From assembly GCF_009455635.1 (NCBI RefSeq), contig NZ_QPER01000001.1, forward strand, positions 4,092,001 through 4,156,000: a stretch of DNA of 64,000 bases. The letters run 5' to 3'. The notes under the pieces are model-generated. The model worked only from the letters and a program-made list of their open reading frames with translations, did no database searches and was not told the origin of the DNA. The position numbers and the translations under genes are program-made. Origin of the DNA: Paraburkholderia agricolaris. GTDB taxonomy: Bacteria; Pseudomonadota; Gammaproteobacteria; Burkholderiales; Burkholderiaceae. Below are positions 29,044-37,798 of the stretch, in pieces. The number at the start of each line of letters is the position of its first letter. The first letter of the stretch is position 1.

Positions 29044-30525
29044 TCAAAACGCGCCGTGCGCATCACCCTTCGACGCCGCACCGCGCGCTACAAAATGCCC
29101 TGCCCGTTCGCCAGTCACCGCGCCATCGCGATAAGTCAACACGCCATTCACCCACACCGCGTCGATGCCATCGGCGGCCTGCTGCGGATTCTCGAACGTC
29201 GCCGCATCGCGAACCCTGGCGGGATCGAACAACACCAGATCCGCGTGATAACCGATATGCACCTCGCCGCGCTGCGCGAGACCAAACCGGTGCGCCGACA
29301 AACTGGTCATCTTGCGCACCGCCTCTTCGAGCGGCAGCAACTTCGCATCGCGCGCGTAGTGGCCGAGCACGCGCGGAAACGCGCCCCACAAACGCGGATG
29401 CGGCAGCGGATCGTTCGGCAAACCATCTGAGCCGACCATCGTCGCGGGATGCGACAGAATCCGCCGCACGTCGTCCTCGGACATGTTGTGATACACCGCG
29501 CCCGCAGGCTGCAAACGCTTGCCCGCCTCCTGTTGCGTGACGCCCCACTCGGCGGCAATTTCCTTCACCAGCTTGCCCGCCATCTCGGGATGCGGCTCCG
29601 ACCACGTAATCGTGATGTCGATGTCGCCCGTCACCTGCTTCAGATCGAGCGTCGATGAACTGCGGTTGTACGGATAGCAGTCGCAACCGATCGGCTGCAA
29701 GCGGCGCGCGCCTTCCAGCGACTTCAGCACCTCCTCGCTACGCCCCCAGTTGGACGGCCCCGCGCACTTCAGATGCGAAATCACCACCGGCACATGCGCG
29801 TGACGGCCCACCCGGTACGCTTCGTCCATCGCGTCGAGAATCGCGTCGAACTCGGTGCGCATGTGCGTCGTGTAAAGCGCGCCGGCAGCTGCAAGCGGCT
29901 CGGCCAGCGCCATCACTTCTTCGGTCGGCGCGGAGAAGGCGGAGCCGTACGCGAGGCCCGAACTCAGGCCCAACGCACCGTTTGCCAGCGCCTCTTCGAG
30001 CTGCGCGCGCATGCCTTCGATCTCCTGCCCGGTCGCCGCCCGGTCCAGGCGCTCCATCTGGTTGCTGCGCAGTGCCGTGTGTCCAATCAGCGCACCGACA
30101 TTCACCGCGGGACGCGCCGCGTTCACCGCTTCGACATACGCAGCGAACGTCGGGTACTGGAACGCGTCGCGCTCGCCAAGCAGGTTCATCGGATCGGGTG
30201 GATCGCCCTTCAACGAAACCGGCGACGCGCTGATCCCGCAATTGCCGACGATCACCGTCGTCACGCCCTGGGTGATCTTCGGCAGCATTTGCGGCGAGCG
30301 GATCACGTGCGTGTCGTCATGCGTATGAACATCGATGAAGCCCGGCGCCAGCGCGCGGCCATTGGCCTCGATCACCTCTTCAGCAAGCCAGTTCGACAGA
30401 TTGCCGATCGCGGCAATGCGGCCATCACGGATCGCGACGTCGCGTTCGACCGGCGGTGCGCCCGTGCCGTCATACAGTTGCGCGCCGACGATCAGCGTGT
30501 CGGCGGCTTCGGGATGCGAATGCAT
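29044..30525 (-). CDS. N-acyl-D-amino-acid deacylase (D-aminoacylase)
   Basis: Amidohydrolase of 493 residues that removes the acyl group from N-acyl-D-amino acids. Metal and active-site segments are FIDVHTHDD (near residue 63), VGNCGIS (Cys, near 93), TTHMRTE (near 217), VISHLKCAG (near 247) and MVGSDGLPNDPLPHPR (near 361), matching the D-aminoacylase/D-glutamate deacylase family. It starts 3 nt after the RpiR-type regulator gene, so the two are cotranscribed, and RidA follows. The divergent neighbour is a D-amino-acid deaminase, giving a chemically consistent route from N-acyl-D-amino acid to keto acid. Confidence 0.9.
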   Translation of the reverse strand: MHSHPEAADTLIVGAQLYDGTGAPPVERDVAIRDGRIAAIGNLSNWLAEEVIEANGRALAPGFIDVHTHDDTHVIRSPQMLPKITQGVTTVIVGNCGISASPVSLKGDPPDPMNLLGERDAFQYPTFAAYVEAVNAARPAVNVGALIGHTALRSNQMERLDRAATGQEIEGMRAQLEEALANGALGLSSGLAYGSAFSAPTEEVMALAEPLAAAGALYTTHMRTEFDAILDAMDEAYRVGRHAHVPVVISHLKCAGPSNWGRSEEVLKSLEGARRLQPIGCDCYPYNRSSSTLDLKQVTGDIDITITWSEPHPEMAGKLVKEIAAEWGVTQQEAGKRLQPAGAVYHNMSEDDVRRILSHPATMVGSDGLPNDPLPHPRLWGAFPRVLGHYARDAKLLPLEEAVRKMTSLSAHRFGLAQRGEVHIGYHADLVLFDPARVRDAATFENPQQAADGIDAVWVNGVLTYRDGAVTGERAGHFVARGAASKGDAHGAF

Positions 30526-30528
30526 GGA

Positions 30529-31419
30529 TCAGTCTCCTAGTGGTTGTCGATCGCCACCGCCGCGGTGCGTATCGAGCGCGTGCTTCATGCGGCGCAGCAA
30601 TTCGCGGCTCTCGTCACCTTGACTGACGGCGAGTTCGGTGACGAGCACGTCGAGCGCCATCATCATCGCGTAACGTGACGACGACGGCTTGTAAATGAAA
30701 TCGGTTTCAAAAGCGACGATCGGGATCACCCAATCGGCCAGCTTGGCCAACGGCGAAGCCGGCGCGGTCAGCGCAATCACGCTGGCCCCATAGCTGCGCG
30801 CGATCTTGCAGTTCTCGACCATCTCGGGCACGCGTCCGGTGGTGGACAGCGCGATCACCACGCACTCGCGCGACACGGTGCTCGCCACCATCCGCTGCAA
30901 CAAGCCGTCCTGATAGGTCGCGACCGGGCGGCCGAGGCGCACTAGCCTGAAGCGCATTTCGTCAGCCAATGCGGTCGAGCCGCCGCCCATGCCGAATACG
31001 TAGATCATGCGCGCGGCGCGCAAGGCGGCTGCCGCTTCGGTTAAAGGCGCCTGACGGAGAAGTTGATGGTTATGGGCCAGCGTGGTTTGCAGTTCGTCGA
31101 AAACGCGAGTGGCGATGGGCTCCGGGGCATCGGTCGGGCCGCCCGCTTGCAGGAAGCGCTGGCCGACCGCCGCAGCCTGCGCGAGCCGCAGCTTCAACTC
31201 CCGCACGTCGCGGCAACCCACCGCCTTCGCAAAACGGGTCACGGTCGCGACACTCACCTCGGCCTGCTGGGCAAGCGCGCCGATACTGGCACGCGACGCG
31301 CCGGTCAGATCGTCGAGAATCAGCGCGGCAACCTTCCGTTCGGCCGAACGCAGTTCCGGCGCGCATTCGGCAATGCGCGCGACGATATCGAAGGCCAGCG
31401 GTTCGGCGGTTGAGTTCAT
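30529..31419 (-). CDS. RpiR-family transcriptional regulator (HTH-SIS)
   Basis: Regulator of 296 residues with an N-terminal HTH_6 domain (ASIGALAQQAEVSVATVTRF, about residues 39-58) and a C-terminal SIS sugar-isomerase-like domain (IYVFGMGGGSTALADEMRF near 139; VIALSTTGRVPEM near 193). RpiR proteins usually bind a phosphosugar or another metabolite in the SIS fold. It heads the D-aminoacylase/RidA transcript and diverges from the deaminase gene, so it is the probable local regulator. The ligand is unknown. Confidence 0.88.
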   Translation of the reverse strand: MNSTAEPLAFDIVARIAECAPELRSAERKVAALILDDLTGASRASIGALAQQAEVSVATVTRFAKAVGCRDVRELKLRLAQAAAVGQRFLQAGGPTDAPEPIATRVFDELQTTLAHNHQLLRQAPLTEAAAALRAARMIYVFGMGGGSTALADEMRFRLVRLGRPVATYQDGLLQRMVASTVSRECVVIALSTTGRVPEMVENCKIARSYGASVIALTAPASPLAKLADWVIPIVAFETDFIYKPSSSRYAMMMALDVLVTELAVSQGDESRELLRRMKHALDTHRGGGDRQPLGD

Positions 31420-31577
31420 TAAGGTTGTGTGACGGGGATCGCGGGTGTCCCGTGAAGGCTTACAAACAGCCTCCGAGAAACCGTGGTACTAAATAACATT
31501 CCTTCATGCATCGTACTTTCGGTAACATAGTAAAGTCAACTTTGATTCAATTTAACCGGACGATGGAGCAGGGACAC
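31420..31577. promoter_or_regulatory. Divergent promoter region of the D-amino-acid module
   Basis: The 158-bp gap is A/T-richer than its surroundings at 31480-31560. It holds two related stretches, GGTACTAAATAACATT (31482-31497) and GGTAACATAGTAAAGT (31521-31536), each beginning GGTA and rich in TAA. They may be an RpiR operator pair or a promoter. This rests on local sequence likeness only. Confidence 0.4.
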
Positions 31578-32855
31578 ATGAAAGTTACAAACTATCAGGG
31601 CGCAACAATTGATCCTTATAGCAAGGGCTTGGGCATGGTTCCGGGCACCAGCATCCAGCTCACGGATGCCGCGCGCCTCGAGTGGAACCTGCTGAACGAA
31701 GACGTGGGCCTGCCCGCCGCCGTGCTATACGCGGATCGTGTGGAACACAATCTGAAGTGGATGCAGGCGTTCGTCGCCGAATATGGCGTCAAGCTCGCGC
31801 CGCACGGCAAAACCACCATGGCGCCGCAACTGTTTCGCCGTCAACTCGAAACCGGCGCATGGGGCATCACGCTCGCCACCGCGCACCAGGTGCGCGCGGC
31901 ATATCACGGCGGCGTGTCGCGGATCCTGATGGCCAACCAGCTGGTTGGCCGCCGCAACATGATGATGGTCGCCGAGTTGCTGAGCGATCCCGATTTCGAG
32001 TTCTTCTGCCTTGTCGATTCGGTCGAAGGCGTCGAACAACTGGGCGAGTTTTTCACGTCGGTGCGCAAGCCGTTGCAGGTATTGCTCGAACTCGGCGTAC
32101 CGGGCGGCCGCACCGGCGTACGCGACGAAGCGCAGCGCAACGCGGTGCTCGAGGCGATCGCACGCTATCCGGATGTGTTGAAGCTGGCAGGCGTCGAATT
32201 GTATGAAGGCGTGCTGAAGGAAGAACACGAAGTGCGCGAGTTCCTGCAAAGCGCGGTCGCTGTTACGCGCGCGCTGGTCGAGGAAGGACGTTTTGCCCGT
32301 ACACCGGCTGTTTTGTCAGGCGCCGGTTCGGCCTGGTACGACGTGGTCGCGGAAGAATTCGTGAAAGCCTCGGAGACCGGCAAGGTCGAAGTCGTGCTGC
32401 GGCCCGGCTGCTATCTGACGCATGACGTCGGGGTCTACCGCAAGGCGCAAACCGACATCTTCGCGCGTAATCCGGTCGCGAAGAAAATGGGCGAAGGCCT
32501 GTTGCCGGCATTGCAACTGTGGGCCTACGTGCAGTCGATTCCGGAACCGGATCGCGCGATCATCGGTCTCGGCAAGCGCGATTCCGCTTTCGACGCGGGC
32601 ATGCCCGAACCGGCACGCCACTACCGTCCGGGCACCGAAGCGCCGCGCGATATCGCGGCGAGCGAAGGTTGGGAGATTTTCGGCTTGATGGATCAGCACG
32701 CGTATCTGCGGATTCCCGCCGGCGCCGATCTGAAGGTTGGCGACATGATCGCGTTCGACATCTCGCATCCGTGTCTGACGTTCGACAAGTGGCGTCAGGT
32801 GCTGGTGCTCGATTCGTCGTACCGCGTCACGGAAGTGATCGAAACGTTCTTCTGA
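31578..32855 (+). CDS. PLP-dependent amino-acid deaminase, D-serine dehydratase-like
   Basis: Fold-type III PLP enzyme of 425 residues with an alanine-racemase-like N-terminal barrel and a DSD1-type C-terminal domain. The PLP lysine is in LAPHGKTTMAPQLF near residue 82. The C-terminal ISHPCLTF near 397 holds the HxC pair that binds zinc in eukaryotic-type D-serine dehydratases. Such enzymes convert D-serine or D-threonine to keto acid plus ammonia. The ATG at 31578 was chosen because AGCAGGGA precedes it. An ATG at 31563 is the alternative. Divergent from the RpiR/D-aminoacylase/RidA unit, it likely completes that pathway. D-threonine aldolase activity is a possible alternative. Confidence 0.82.
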   Translation: MKVTNYQGATIDPYSKGLGMVPGTSIQLTDAARLEWNLLNEDVGLPAAVLYADRVEHNLKWMQAFVAEYGVKLAPHGKTTMAPQLFRRQLETGAWGITLATAHQVRAAYHGGVSRILMANQLVGRRNMMMVAELLSDPDFEFFCLVDSVEGVEQLGEFFTSVRKPLQVLLELGVPGGRTGVRDEAQRNAVLEAIARYPDVLKLAGVELYEGVLKEEHEVREFLQSAVAVTRALVEEGRFARTPAVLSGAGSAWYDVVAEEFVKASETGKVEVVLRPGCYLTHDVGVYRKAQTDIFARNPVAKKMGEGLLPALQLWAYVQSIPEPDRAIIGLGKRDSAFDAGMPEPARHYRPGTEAPRDIAASEGWEIFGLMDQHAYLRIPAGADLKVGDMIAFDISHPCLTFDKWRQVLVLDSSYRVTEVIETFF

Positions 32856-32996
32856 TTCGCTTCTGATGAAACCGGCGCGCTTCAAGGTGATGTAGCGCGC
32901 CGTTTGCGATGCTGATGAGGGTCATGGCTTCGACGCAGGCCGTGTCATCAACAGCAGACGCGGCGCTTGATCGGCGCCACTTTCATCTGAGGTGAT

Positions 32997-33503
32997 CTAA
33001 CGCGTCGAGCCGGTGTTAGCCACGTCCAACGCTTGCGGAACGGAAGCCGACTCTGCGCTTGCAGCGTTAGCCGTCGCCGCCACCTCACCGATCCGCATTT
33101 CCAGCATCTTCAAGGCCCCTGAGAGCGCGCTGAGCGCCTCATCCGGCAATGCCGTCATCGTGTCATGCAAAAAAGCGTTGCGGCGCGGCAGGCTGGCTTT
33201 GGTTATTGACTGCCCAGCTTCTGTCAAACGCACATTGGTCACGCGGTTATCGCGTGTATCCATGCTGCGCGCAATCCAGCCTAAGCCCTCGAGCGTTTTC
33301 AACTGCCGCGTGAGCGCGCCCGGATCGACGCGCAAGCGTTCAACCAGCCGCTTCTGCGAGGACTCGCCGGCCTGCTCGTGCAGTGCGAGCAGAATGCGCC
33401 AGCGCGGCAAAGGCTGGCCAACCTGGGCCTCGAACGCCGACATGAATGCCCGATAAGTGCGCCCGAATTGCTGCATAACGGCGACGCGGTCCTGTTCTTC
33501 CAT
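32997..33503 (-). CDS. MarR-family transcriptional regulator
   Basis: Winged-helix regulator of 168 residues. The recognition region LVERLRVDPGALTRQLKTLE and the wing MDTRDNRVTNVRLTEAG are typical of MarR proteins. The last 30 residues are an Ala/Ser-rich tail. It lies 31 nt downstream of a 14-helix efflux gene on the same strand, and a MarR repressor of its own efflux pump is the usual meaning of such a pair. The inducing ligand is unknown. Confidence 0.88.
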   Translation of the reverse strand: MEEQDRVAVMQQFGRTYRAFMSAFEAQVGQPLPRWRILLALHEQAGESSQKRLVERLRVDPGALTRQLKTLEGLGWIARSMDTRDNRVTNVRLTEAGQSITKASLPRRNAFLHDTMTALPDEALSALSGALKMLEMRIGEVAATANAASAESASVPQALDVANTGSTR

Positions 33504-33534
33504 GATCTGTCAGTAAAACGGTAAGGCTAAAAAA

Positions 33535-35130
33535 TCAATCCGCGTGAATCACCGGCTCGAGCTTGCGCTGGAGCTTGATTGGCGGCACACGGCGGCTTTG
33601 CCACACGGACACTACGGCAATGATCGCCGCCATCGCGAGACCCAGATGAATCGCCGCGACGAGCGACTCACGCGCGCTCTCCAGCAACATCGCGCCGTTG
33701 TGACCCGCATGCTGCAGTTGACCGAGCAAGGTGGTTTGCGCGTCGCGATTGATCAGGATTTGCGGGTCGCCGAGATCGGAGAACCATTGCGACGCGTGAT
33801 CGTTCTCCAACGCGCTGCGCACGCCGCTTGCGTACATATGGCTAATCAGGGTGCCGGTCAGCGCCGTGCCGATCATGCCGCCGATCATCCGCAGCGACTG
33901 CAGCAGCGCCGTCGCAATGCCAAGATGCTCTCGGCCGGCCGTCTGCTGGGCGAAGATTGTCAGATTCGGCATCACAAAGCCGAGACCGAGACCACCGAGC
34001 ACCATGAACGACATCAGCAGCCATTGGGGCATGGAACGCGTCGCGACGACCACGCCGAGGCACGCCAGCGCCACCAGTGCGAAGCCGATGTACAGCATCA
34101 GATTCGGATTGCGCACACGCGAGACGATACGGCCGTTGGCGATACTGCCGATCGTAATAAACACGACGAGCGGCGTAATAACGAGCCCCGCTTCTTTCGG
34201 CGACATCCCGAAGCCGCCCTGGAACAGCAACGGCGCGTAGAACAGCAACGAGAACATCGTGAAGCCGCCGAGCACGGCCAGCGTGAAAAGCGCCGACAGA
34301 CTGCGATTGCGAAACATGTCCACCGGCAGAATCGCCGTCGGGCAGCGCTTTTCCCACTGCCACAGGCCGTATGCCGACGCGACACTCAGTACGAGCAACG
34401 CGCAAACGCCCAACGTGACACCGTGCTTCGGCAAGAACTCGACGAACAGTTGCAGCGAGCCGAGCGCCACCGCGATCAGCAGCGCGCCAGGCCAATCGAG
34501 CCGCATCTTGCCTTCGTGCTCGATGTGCCGCAGATGCGGCAGGAAACGCCAGACGAAAAATAGCGACAGCAGACCGACCGGCAGATTCACATAGAACACC
34601 GAGCGCCAGCCGTAGTACTGCGTGAGGAAACCGCCGAGCGACGGACCCACCGCGTTCGCAATACCGAACGCCGAACTCATCAGCACCTGCCAACGCAGAC
34701 GCACGACCGAGTCGGGGAACAGATCAGGAATGCATGCGAAGGCGGTGCCGACCAGCATGCCGCCGCCGATGCCCTGCAAGCCGCGCGCGAGCACGAGGAA
34801 CAGCATGTTGTTGGCGGCGCCGCACAGCACCGACGCCGCCGTGAATACGACGATCGATGCGATCACGAATGGCTTGCGCCCATAGTAATCGCCGAGGCGG
34901 CCGAAAATCGGCACGGTGATCACCGAGGTCAGCAGATATAACGTGGCGACCCACGCATAGAGCTCGAAACCCTTCAGTTCCGCGACGATGGTGGGCAACG
35001 CGGTGCCGACCACGGTCTGGTCCAGAGCGACCAGCATCGAAACGAAGGAAACGCCGAGCATCGCTAGCAGCGATTCACGGAACGGTAAGACTTGCCCACT
35101 CGAGTGGTGGGCCGCGGTATGGACAGCCAT
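33535..35130 (-). CDS. DHA2-family MFS drug efflux transporter
   Basis: Proton antiporter of about 531 residues with 14 predicted membrane helices. Signatures are LVALDQTVVGTALPTI in helix 1, FGRLGDYYGRKP in the loop after helix 2, and LVLARGLQGIGGGMLVG (motif C region in DHA2). The ATG at 35130 was preferred to a TTG at 35163, though neither has a strong SD. It is followed by a MarR regulator on the same strand, suggesting inducible export of a toxic compound. There is no membrane-fusion (EmrA) partner nearby. Confidence 0.88.
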   Translation of the reverse strand: MAVHTAAHHSSGQVLPFRESLLAMLGVSFVSMLVALDQTVVGTALPTIVAELKGFELYAWVATLYLLTSVITVPIFGRLGDYYGRKPFVIASIVVFTAASVLCGAANNMLFLVLARGLQGIGGGMLVGTAFACIPDLFPDSVVRLRWQVLMSSAFGIANAVGPSLGGFLTQYYGWRSVFYVNLPVGLLSLFFVWRFLPHLRHIEHEGKMRLDWPGALLIAVALGSLQLFVEFLPKHGVTLGVCALLVLSVASAYGLWQWEKRCPTAILPVDMFRNRSLSALFTLAVLGGFTMFSLLFYAPLLFQGGFGMSPKEAGLVITPLVVFITIGSIANGRIVSRVRNPNLMLYIGFALVALACLGVVVATRSMPQWLLMSFMVLGGLGLGFVMPNLTIFAQQTAGREHLGIATALLQSLRMIGGMIGTALTGTLISHMYASGVRSALENDHASQWFSDLGDPQILINRDAQTTLLGQLQHAGHNGAMLLESARESLVAAIHLGLAMAAIIAVVSVWQSRRVPPIKLQRKLEPVIHAD

Positions 35131-35269
35131 TTTTGATAGCGCAACAGTTGACTCGTCAAACAATTGGGAATCATACCACGGGGCGATGCTCTAAGCTGGA
35201 ACCCGCCGGCGCGGTTTACCGTAGCGGCAATCGACTGAAGAATGGAAACACATGACGCCAGGGAGGCAC

Positions 35270-36112
35270 ATGGAGCAGAGTTCGCTCGCAGCACAATCGT
35301 TATCGGACGGCGACCTAAGCGCGTTGCGACGCGCGAAACACGAGTTGCAGAGCCCCGCGCTGGCGATGAAACTGGCCAGCATTGTCGGCGCGCCGCTCGA
35401 AAAGCTGCTCTCGCGCATGCCGGCTTTTGCTAACGAAAAGGTCACGGATGCGACGGAACTGGCCTTGCGCAAGTGCCTCTCGATCGCGCTGCGCACGTTA
35501 GGGCGGCAGGCTGGCGCATCGCCGTTGATCGTGCCCGACAAGCCGAGCAATCTGCTGCACAAGTTCGCGGTGGCCACCACCGGCGCGGCCGGAGGCGCGT
35601 TCGGTCTGTTCGCGCTGCCGGTCGAGTTGCCCGTCACCACCACGCTGATGTTTCGCTCGATCTGCGACATCGCGCGCAGCGAGGGCGAGGATCTGGCGTC
35701 GATCGACACGCAGTTGCAATGCCTGACGGTGCTCGGCATGGGCGGCACCTCGAAAGCCGACGACGATGCCGACTTCGGCTACTTCATCATGCGCGGCGCG
35801 CTGGCGCAGGCGGTGTCGAAGGCGTCATCAGAAATCGCGACGAAAGGCTTCACCGCGCATGGCTCCGCGGCCTTGCTGCGCCTGCTCAACACGATTGCCG
35901 CACGCTTTTCGGTGCAGGTGAGCGAGCAGATCGCCGCCAAATCGATTCCGGCGATCGGCGCGGTGCTCGGCGCGATGGTCAATACCGTGTTCATCGACCA
36001 CTTCCAGCAAGTCGCGCACGGCCACTTCACCGTGCGGCGGCTGGAGCGGCAATACGGCCAGCAAGCAGTCGAGAGCGCCTATCAGGCGATCGACGTCACA
36101 CTGGACGGTTGA
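35270..36112 (+). CDS. EcsC-family protein
   Basis: Protein of 280 residues of the EcsC family, related to the C-terminal gene of the Bacillus ecs locus. Its biochemical role is not known. Visible features are a hydrophobic Gly/Ala-rich stretch, LHKFAVATTGAAGGAFGLFA (near residue 100), an ELPVTTTLMFRSICDIAR segment, and a second Gly/Ala hairpin, IPAIGAVLGAMVNTVFIDH, near 228. The ATG at 35270 follows AGGGAGG at short spacing. An in-frame ATG at 35252 is possible. Its 3' end overlaps the convergent esterase gene by 31 bp. Confidence 0.8.
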   Translation: MEQSSLAAQSLSDGDLSALRRAKHELQSPALAMKLASIVGAPLEKLLSRMPAFANEKVTDATELALRKCLSIALRTLGRQAGASPLIVPDKPSNLLHKFAVATTGAAGGAFGLFALPVELPVTTTLMFRSICDIARSEGEDLASIDTQLQCLTVLGMGGTSKADDDADFGYFIMRGALAQAVSKASSEIATKGFTAHGSAALLRLLNTIAARFSVQVSEQIAAKSIPAIGAVLGAMVNTVFIDHFQQVAHGHFTVRRLERQYGQQAVESAYQAIDVTLDG

Positions 36113-37056
36113 GCGGTCGTGCCACGCCCGCCCGCTGTACTCGTCACGCGGCGCACAAATGCCGCGGCGCGGTCGAGCGCGCGGCCGCCTTCCGGGATGA
36201 ACGGCGTGAACAAGGGCCAGACGTGCGGCATCTTCTTCCACACTTCGAATTCGCAGTCGACGCCTGCGGCGCGTGCGTTGTCGGCGACGCGTTGCGAGTC
36301 GTCCAGCAACACCTCCGTGCTGCCTGCCATGATGAAGAGGGGCGGCAAGCCGCGCAGGTCGGCATAAACCGGCGACGCGTAAGGATGTGTAGCCGGGGTG
36401 CCACCGAGATAGACCTGCGCAGCGCGAGCGATCGCGGGGCCGCTGAACATCGGGTCGAGGCCGTCATTGTTGCGGATCGAAGCGCCGGCGGCGGCCAGAT
36501 CGGTCCACGGAGAGAACAGCAAGCCTCCAGCCGGCAGCGGATCGCCCGCATCGCGCAAGGCAACGAGCGTAGCTAGCGCGAGACCGCCGCCCGCCGAATC
36601 ACCTGAAATCACGATCGACTCAGGCGGCGTACCGTCGGCCACCAACTGCCGATAAGCCGCGGTCGCGTCATCGAGCGCAGCCGGGAAGGGATGCTCCGGC
36701 GCAAGCCGGTAGTCGAGCGAAAAGACCGGCGCGTTGGCACGCGTCGCCAGACCAAACACCAGCGAGCGATGCGTACGCGGTGAGCAGAAGTAATAGCCGC
36801 CGCCATGACAATACAGCACGGTCGGCTGGGTAGGGGCGCTCGACACGCCGTCGACGCGTTCGATCCACTCGCCCTGCAGCGGCCAATTGTTCGCCTCCTG
36901 CAACTCCCGCAGACGCCAGCCGGCGGGTACTTTCGGCGACCAGACGCGCTTGGCGGTCAACGCGCGCGCCTTCTCGACATTGATGCCCGGTTTGAGGGTT
37001 TGCGGCCGGAACTGTCTGCGCAGAAACCAGCACGCGAGTGCACTTTGCCAACTCAT
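36082..37056 (-). CDS. Alpha/beta hydrolase, hormone-sensitive-lipase family esterase
   Basis: Esterase of 324 residues. The oxyanion-hole motif is YCHGGGYYF near residue 83 and the nucleophile elbow is ISGDSAGGGLAL near 150. The remaining triad members are expected around GVDCEFEVW and KMPHVWPLF near 283-295, all as in the HSL (bacterial family IV) esterases. The ATG at 37056 has AAGGAG upstream. The frame runs on to 37152 but without a start signal. The natural substrate cannot be told. The C-terminal 10 codons overlap the EcsC gene on the other strand. Confidence 0.88.
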   Translation of the reverse strand: MSWQSALACWFLRRQFRPQTLKPGINVEKARALTAKRVWSPKVPAGWRLRELQEANNWPLQGEWIERVDGVSSAPTQPTVLYCHGGGYYFCSPRTHRSLVFGLATRANAPVFSLDYRLAPEHPFPAALDDATAAYRQLVADGTPPESIVISGDSAGGGLALATLVALRDAGDPLPAGGLLFSPWTDLAAAGASIRNNDGLDPMFSGPAIARAAQVYLGGTPATHPYASPVYADLRGLPPLFIMAGSTEVLLDDSQRVADNARAAGVDCEFEVWKKMPHVWPLFTPFIPEGGRALDRAAAFVRRVTSTAGGRGTTAQPSSVTSIA

Positions 37057-37176
37057 CGGGACACGCTCCTTCGCTAGTGTCCCGCCATGGTACGTGCGTT
37101 CGCCGATGCGTCGGTGGACGGCGGCTTCTAATCCTGAACAAGCGCGCGCCACCGGCTGACAGGGTGTTCCTCCTAT

Positions 37177-37611
37177 CTAGTTCGCCGGCAAAACCTGCCC
37201 GCGAATTTCACCCATCGGGTTCTGCGCGGTATGGACATTGAAGTACCACTGGCCCGCCATCAAATCCGTCACCTGCTGCTCGGAGAGCGCCGCCGATCCT
37301 TTGATCGGACTTGCCAGCGCTTCTTTCCCGATCGGCACCTGTACCTTGGCGTTCTGCCCGACCGGCGCGGGGCCATGGAAATGCGCGGCGGTTGCCGGGC
37401 CGCTCAGCCCTTCATAGGTCACAGTCCATTGCAGGGTTTTGGTCGACGTATCGAACGTGGCGTTCAACAGGCCGTGCCCATGGCTCACTCGCGGCGGCAC
37501 TTCGCTCGACGGCTCGAGGTCCGCTTTCAACGCCACCGTATCCGCGAAGGCGACACCCGACGCCAACGCCCACAACACCACAGCCAGATTCAGCTTTCGA
37601 AGTGCAATCAT
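37177..37611 (-). CDS. Secreted CHRD-domain protein
   Basis: Exported protein of 144 residues: signal peptide (LNLAVVLWALASGVAFA, cleavage expected near residue 23) and one CHRD domain, first seen in chordin. Domain marks are LEPSSEVPPRVSHGHG near 33 and HFHGPAPVGQNAKV near 78, and the end WYFNVHTAQNPMGEIRGQ is characteristic. The ATG at 37611 follows GGAGAAG. The function of bacterial CHRD proteins is not established. It stands alone, upstream of no clear operon partner. Confidence 0.85.
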   Translation of the reverse strand: MIALRKLNLAVVLWALASGVAFADTVALKADLEPSSEVPPRVSHGHGLLNATFDTSTKTLQWTVTYEGLSGPATAAHFHGPAPVGQNAKVQVPIGKEALASPIKGSAALSEQQVTDLMAGQWYFNVHTAQNPMGEIRGQVLPAN

Positions 37612-37752
37612 CGTCTTCTCCGGACTTGATGCACCGCCGCACCGAAAACCCGGATGCGCGCGGAGCCACCAAATACTAGTGCAAATCCTTCGAACATGTT
37701 TGTATCCGGGGACGCTTGATGCGACTACGATGCGCAATCGCATCTGCCAATA

Positions 37753-37777
37753 GAAAAAGCACCGCGAACGGTGCTTT
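37753..37777 (-). terminator. Rho-independent terminator of the porin gene
   Basis: A 9-bp stem (37756-37764 with 37769-37777) and CGAA tetraloop lie 22 nt beyond the porin stop. On the minus strand the stem is followed by a T-rich TTTTTCTA. Confidence 0.85.
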
Positions 37778-37798
37778 CTCTTCCTCCAGCAAGGCGCT

